Source: an uncultured Fibrobacter sp. (GTDB lineage: Bacteria; Fibrobacterota; Fibrobacteria; Fibrobacterales; Fibrobacteraceae). From it: a stretch of DNA of 37,141 nt. The notes beneath the pieces were generated by a model that was not told the DNA's origin, did no database searches, and was given only the letters and a program-made list of their open reading frames with translations. The DNA is taken from NCBI GenBank assembly GCA_946407235.1, contig CAMJNF010000007.1:1-37141 (forward strand), in the 5' to 3' direction. Below, in pieces: positions 35,414-37,141 of the stretch (positions within the stretch are counted from its first letter, which is position 1; each line of letters starts with the position of its first letter). The position numbers and the translations under genes were made by a program.

Positions 35414-35491
35414 AGTTGGCAGTTGGCAGAACTTAGAACTTAGAAAACTAAGTTCTAAGAGCGAAGCGAGCTAAGTTCTAAGTTCTAAATT
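35414..35491. repeat. Composite heptamer arrays with 12-bp hairpin, 3' end of pyrF
   Basis: (AGTTGGC)2 AGA (ACTTAGA)2 AAA CTAAGTT CTAAGAG CGAAGCGAG (CTAAGTT)2 CTAAATT; CTTAGAACTTAG (35432-35443)/CTAAGTTCTAAG (35448-35459) with AAAA loop. Confidence 0.88.
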
Positions 35492-36357
35492 AAACAAGCC
35501 TCCGCGAGTTTTTCCAGAGCATCGACGCAATCGTTCGCGTAGTTTGCCGGCGTATCGTTACGCTGCCAAGCAAAGTTAAGACCACTGCTCGAGTTGAGCA
35601 CATGGAACTTGCGCTTGCCGCCACCGTTTTGGATAGCCTTAAGAACAGTCTTCGCATCACCGCCCTGACCACCCGGCACGCCCGGAATGGACACGCCCGG
35701 TATGAGGAACGGGATTTCGTACTTCTTCTCTTGAGACATGTAACGCGTGATGTTTTCGAGTTCGCCCGGATTGGTAGCTCCGACAACAGCACCAAGGTAG
35801 CCCTTGCCGGCGTCCCATTCCACAATCTTGTCTGCAACGGAGTAGAAAGCTTCTGCTGCGTCGCGGATCGGCAAATCCTGGAAGTCGTGAGCGCCCTTGT
35901 TGCTCGTGCGGAGAAGCACGTAGGCACCGTTTTCGCTATCTTCGCGAATGAACGGACCGACGGAATCGGCACCCATCCACGGAGAGACGGTCACGGCGTC
36001 TGCACGGTAAACATCGTAAGCGGCGTTGGCGTAGGCGGCACTGGACTTGCCAATGTCACCGCGCTTTGCATCCAAGATAACCGGAATGCCAGCGCTTCTG
36101 TAATCGGCAATGAGCTGCTGCAAAACGAGCATCGACTGCACGCTCACGCATTCGTAATAAGCGCTGTTCGGCTTTACGACAGCCGGCTGCACGTTACGCT
36201 TGAGGCAGCATTCCAAAATGTCGGAATAGAAGCGCTTGATGCGGTCTTCGGGAGTGCCTTCGAGCGGGATGAGCTTGAGCACAGGGTCCATGCCCATGCA
36301 GACCGGGTTGCCGCACTTTGCAATACGCTGTTCAAGGCGATCGTAAAAGCACGTCAT
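35485..36357 (-). CDS. pyrF: Orotidine 5'-phosphate decarboxylase
   Basis: VCMGMDPVLKLIP, AVVKPNSAYYE, IPVILDAKRGDIGKSSAAYANAAY, FLIPGVSIPGVPGGQGGD. Confidence 0.95.
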   Translation of the reverse strand: MTCFYDRLEQRIAKCGNPVCMGMDPVLKLIPLEGTPEDRIKRFYSDILECCLKRNVQPAVVKPNSAYYECVSVQSMLVLQQLIADYRSAGIPVILDAKRGDIGKSSAAYANAAYDVYRADAVTVSPWMGADSVGPFIREDSENGAYVLLRTSNKGAHDFQDLPIRDAAEAFYSVADKIVEWDAGKGYLGAVVGATNPGELENITRYMSQEKKYEIPFLIPGVSIPGVPGGQGGDAKTVLKAIQNGGGKRKFHVLNSSSGLNFAWQRNDTPANYANDCVDALEKLAEACLI

Positions 36358-37141
36358 TACTTCAATTCCTCCTGAATCTGGGCGGCTTCGTAAGAGAGAA
36401 TGCCGTGGGCAACAGCCACGTTCAGAGATTCAAGTTCACTGCTCATCGGAATCTTCACCGTTTCGTCGGCAAGTTCGATGAAGTACGGGTTCGTGCCAGC
36501 ACCTTCGTTACCCACGAGGAATGCCATCTTGCGGAGCTTATGGCTCGGAATCTGGCGGAGGGACTGCTTGGCATGCAAATCTGTTGCAATGATGGTGTAA
36601 CCCTTGCTACGGAGGAAATTAATTTGGTCCACAAGGTCCACGTCGAATTCAAACGGAACGCGGAGGAACGTGCCCGAGGAACCGCGCACAACCTTCGGGT
36701 TGAACGGGCTCACGGTACCACGACCGAGAATCATGCCCGAAGAATTGAAACCGAGGCTCGTGCGGAAGAGCGTGCCGAGGTTACCCGGATCCTGCACGGC
36801 GTCCACAAGCGTAAGCACGCTGCGGCTTGTTTCATAGACCGGCTTCTTGCTTGCGATGTTGCAGTAAGCGATAATGCCCTGCGTTGTCATCGTCGAAGAG
36901 AGGCGCTTCATCTGTTCTTCGTTAAGAGTATGGAGCGTAATTTCGGCTTCATTAATGGCTTCGATGAGTTCTTCGTTTTCGAAACCTTCGACAACGTAAA
37001 CAGAAATCACGAGTTCGCGGTGGTGCTTCACGAGTTCTTCGACAACGTGCACGCCTTCACCAAGGAACTTGCCTTCGCGTTCGCGACCCTTTTCGGTCGT
37101 GCAGGCGATGAGGCGCTTGAACCAAGGAGGCGTAGAACCAG
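36357..37141 (-). CDS. TrmH/SpoU-family RNA 2'-O-methyltransferase, 5' end outside window
   Basis: Frame stays open past the listed GTG at 37052 (GSTPPWFKRLIACTTEKGREREGKFLGEGVHVVEEL); LVDAVQDPGNLGTLFRTSLGF, FLVGNEGAGTNPYFIELADETVKIPMSSELESLNVAVAHGILSYE. Confidence 0.92.
   Translation of the reverse strand, partial: GSTPPWFKRLIACTTEKGREREGKFLGEGVHVVEELVKHHRELVISVYVVEGFENEELIEAINEAEITLHTLNEEQMKRLSSTMTTQGIIAYCNIASKKPVYETSRSVLTLVDAVQDPGNLGTLFRTSLGFNSSGMILGRGTVSPFNPKVVRGSSGTFLRVPFEFDVDLVDQINFLRSKGYTIIATDLHAKQSLRQIPSHKLRKMAFLVGNEGAGTNPYFIELADETVKIPMSSELESLNVAVAHGILSYEAAQIQEELK

Noticed and set aside
37050-37052. GTG at 37052 as the methyltransferase start
   Set aside because: An in-frame upstream sequence (WFKRLIACTTEKGREREGKFLGEG) fits the substrate-binding N-terminus of SpoU enzymes.
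1-37141. Prophage, integrative element, transposase or tRNA genes
   Set aside because: No integrase, transposase or phage structural motifs and no tRNA cloverleaf recognised in the provided frames or sequence.

Overview
The window looks like a chromosomal segment from a Fibrobacter-like bacterium; this is inferred from gene content and codon style, not from a database search. It is nearly fully coding. On the + strand at the left are hisG (5'-truncated by the window), an EAL/HDOD protein with a shortened C-terminus, recR, engB/ysxC, MlaE- and MlaF-like ABC subunits, pyrC and an OmpA-family lipoprotein. A - strand block follows: sbcD, sbcC, a membrane protein with RCK/Rossmann folds and a RyR-like C-terminus, and a TPR-like membrane-anchored protein. 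Next is a 1511-aa hybrid histidine kinase. Then come a + strand orphan protein, two Q/N-rich TPR (Bat-like) proteins, a tightly packed glycan operon (GtrA, UGM-like FAD protein, three GT-C membrane proteins, one with an NPCBM-like domain), an acyltransferase, an M18 aminopeptidase, an MlaD/MCE protein plus secreted partner, pyrF and a TrmH/SpoU methyltransferase (5'-truncated). The most unusual signal outside the genes is a set of short period-7 (heptanucleotide) tandem arrays at four separate loci. They have different unit sequences but the same architecture, often form inverted repeats, and at three loci enter coding sequence: in frame inside two genes, and supplying the stop codon of a third. 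A separate 248-bp hairpin-rich element between convergent genes also supplies a stop codon. The second candidate for novelty is the RyR/RCK protein plus TPR partner downstream of sbcDC. No tRNA, rRNA, CRISPR or transposase was seen.
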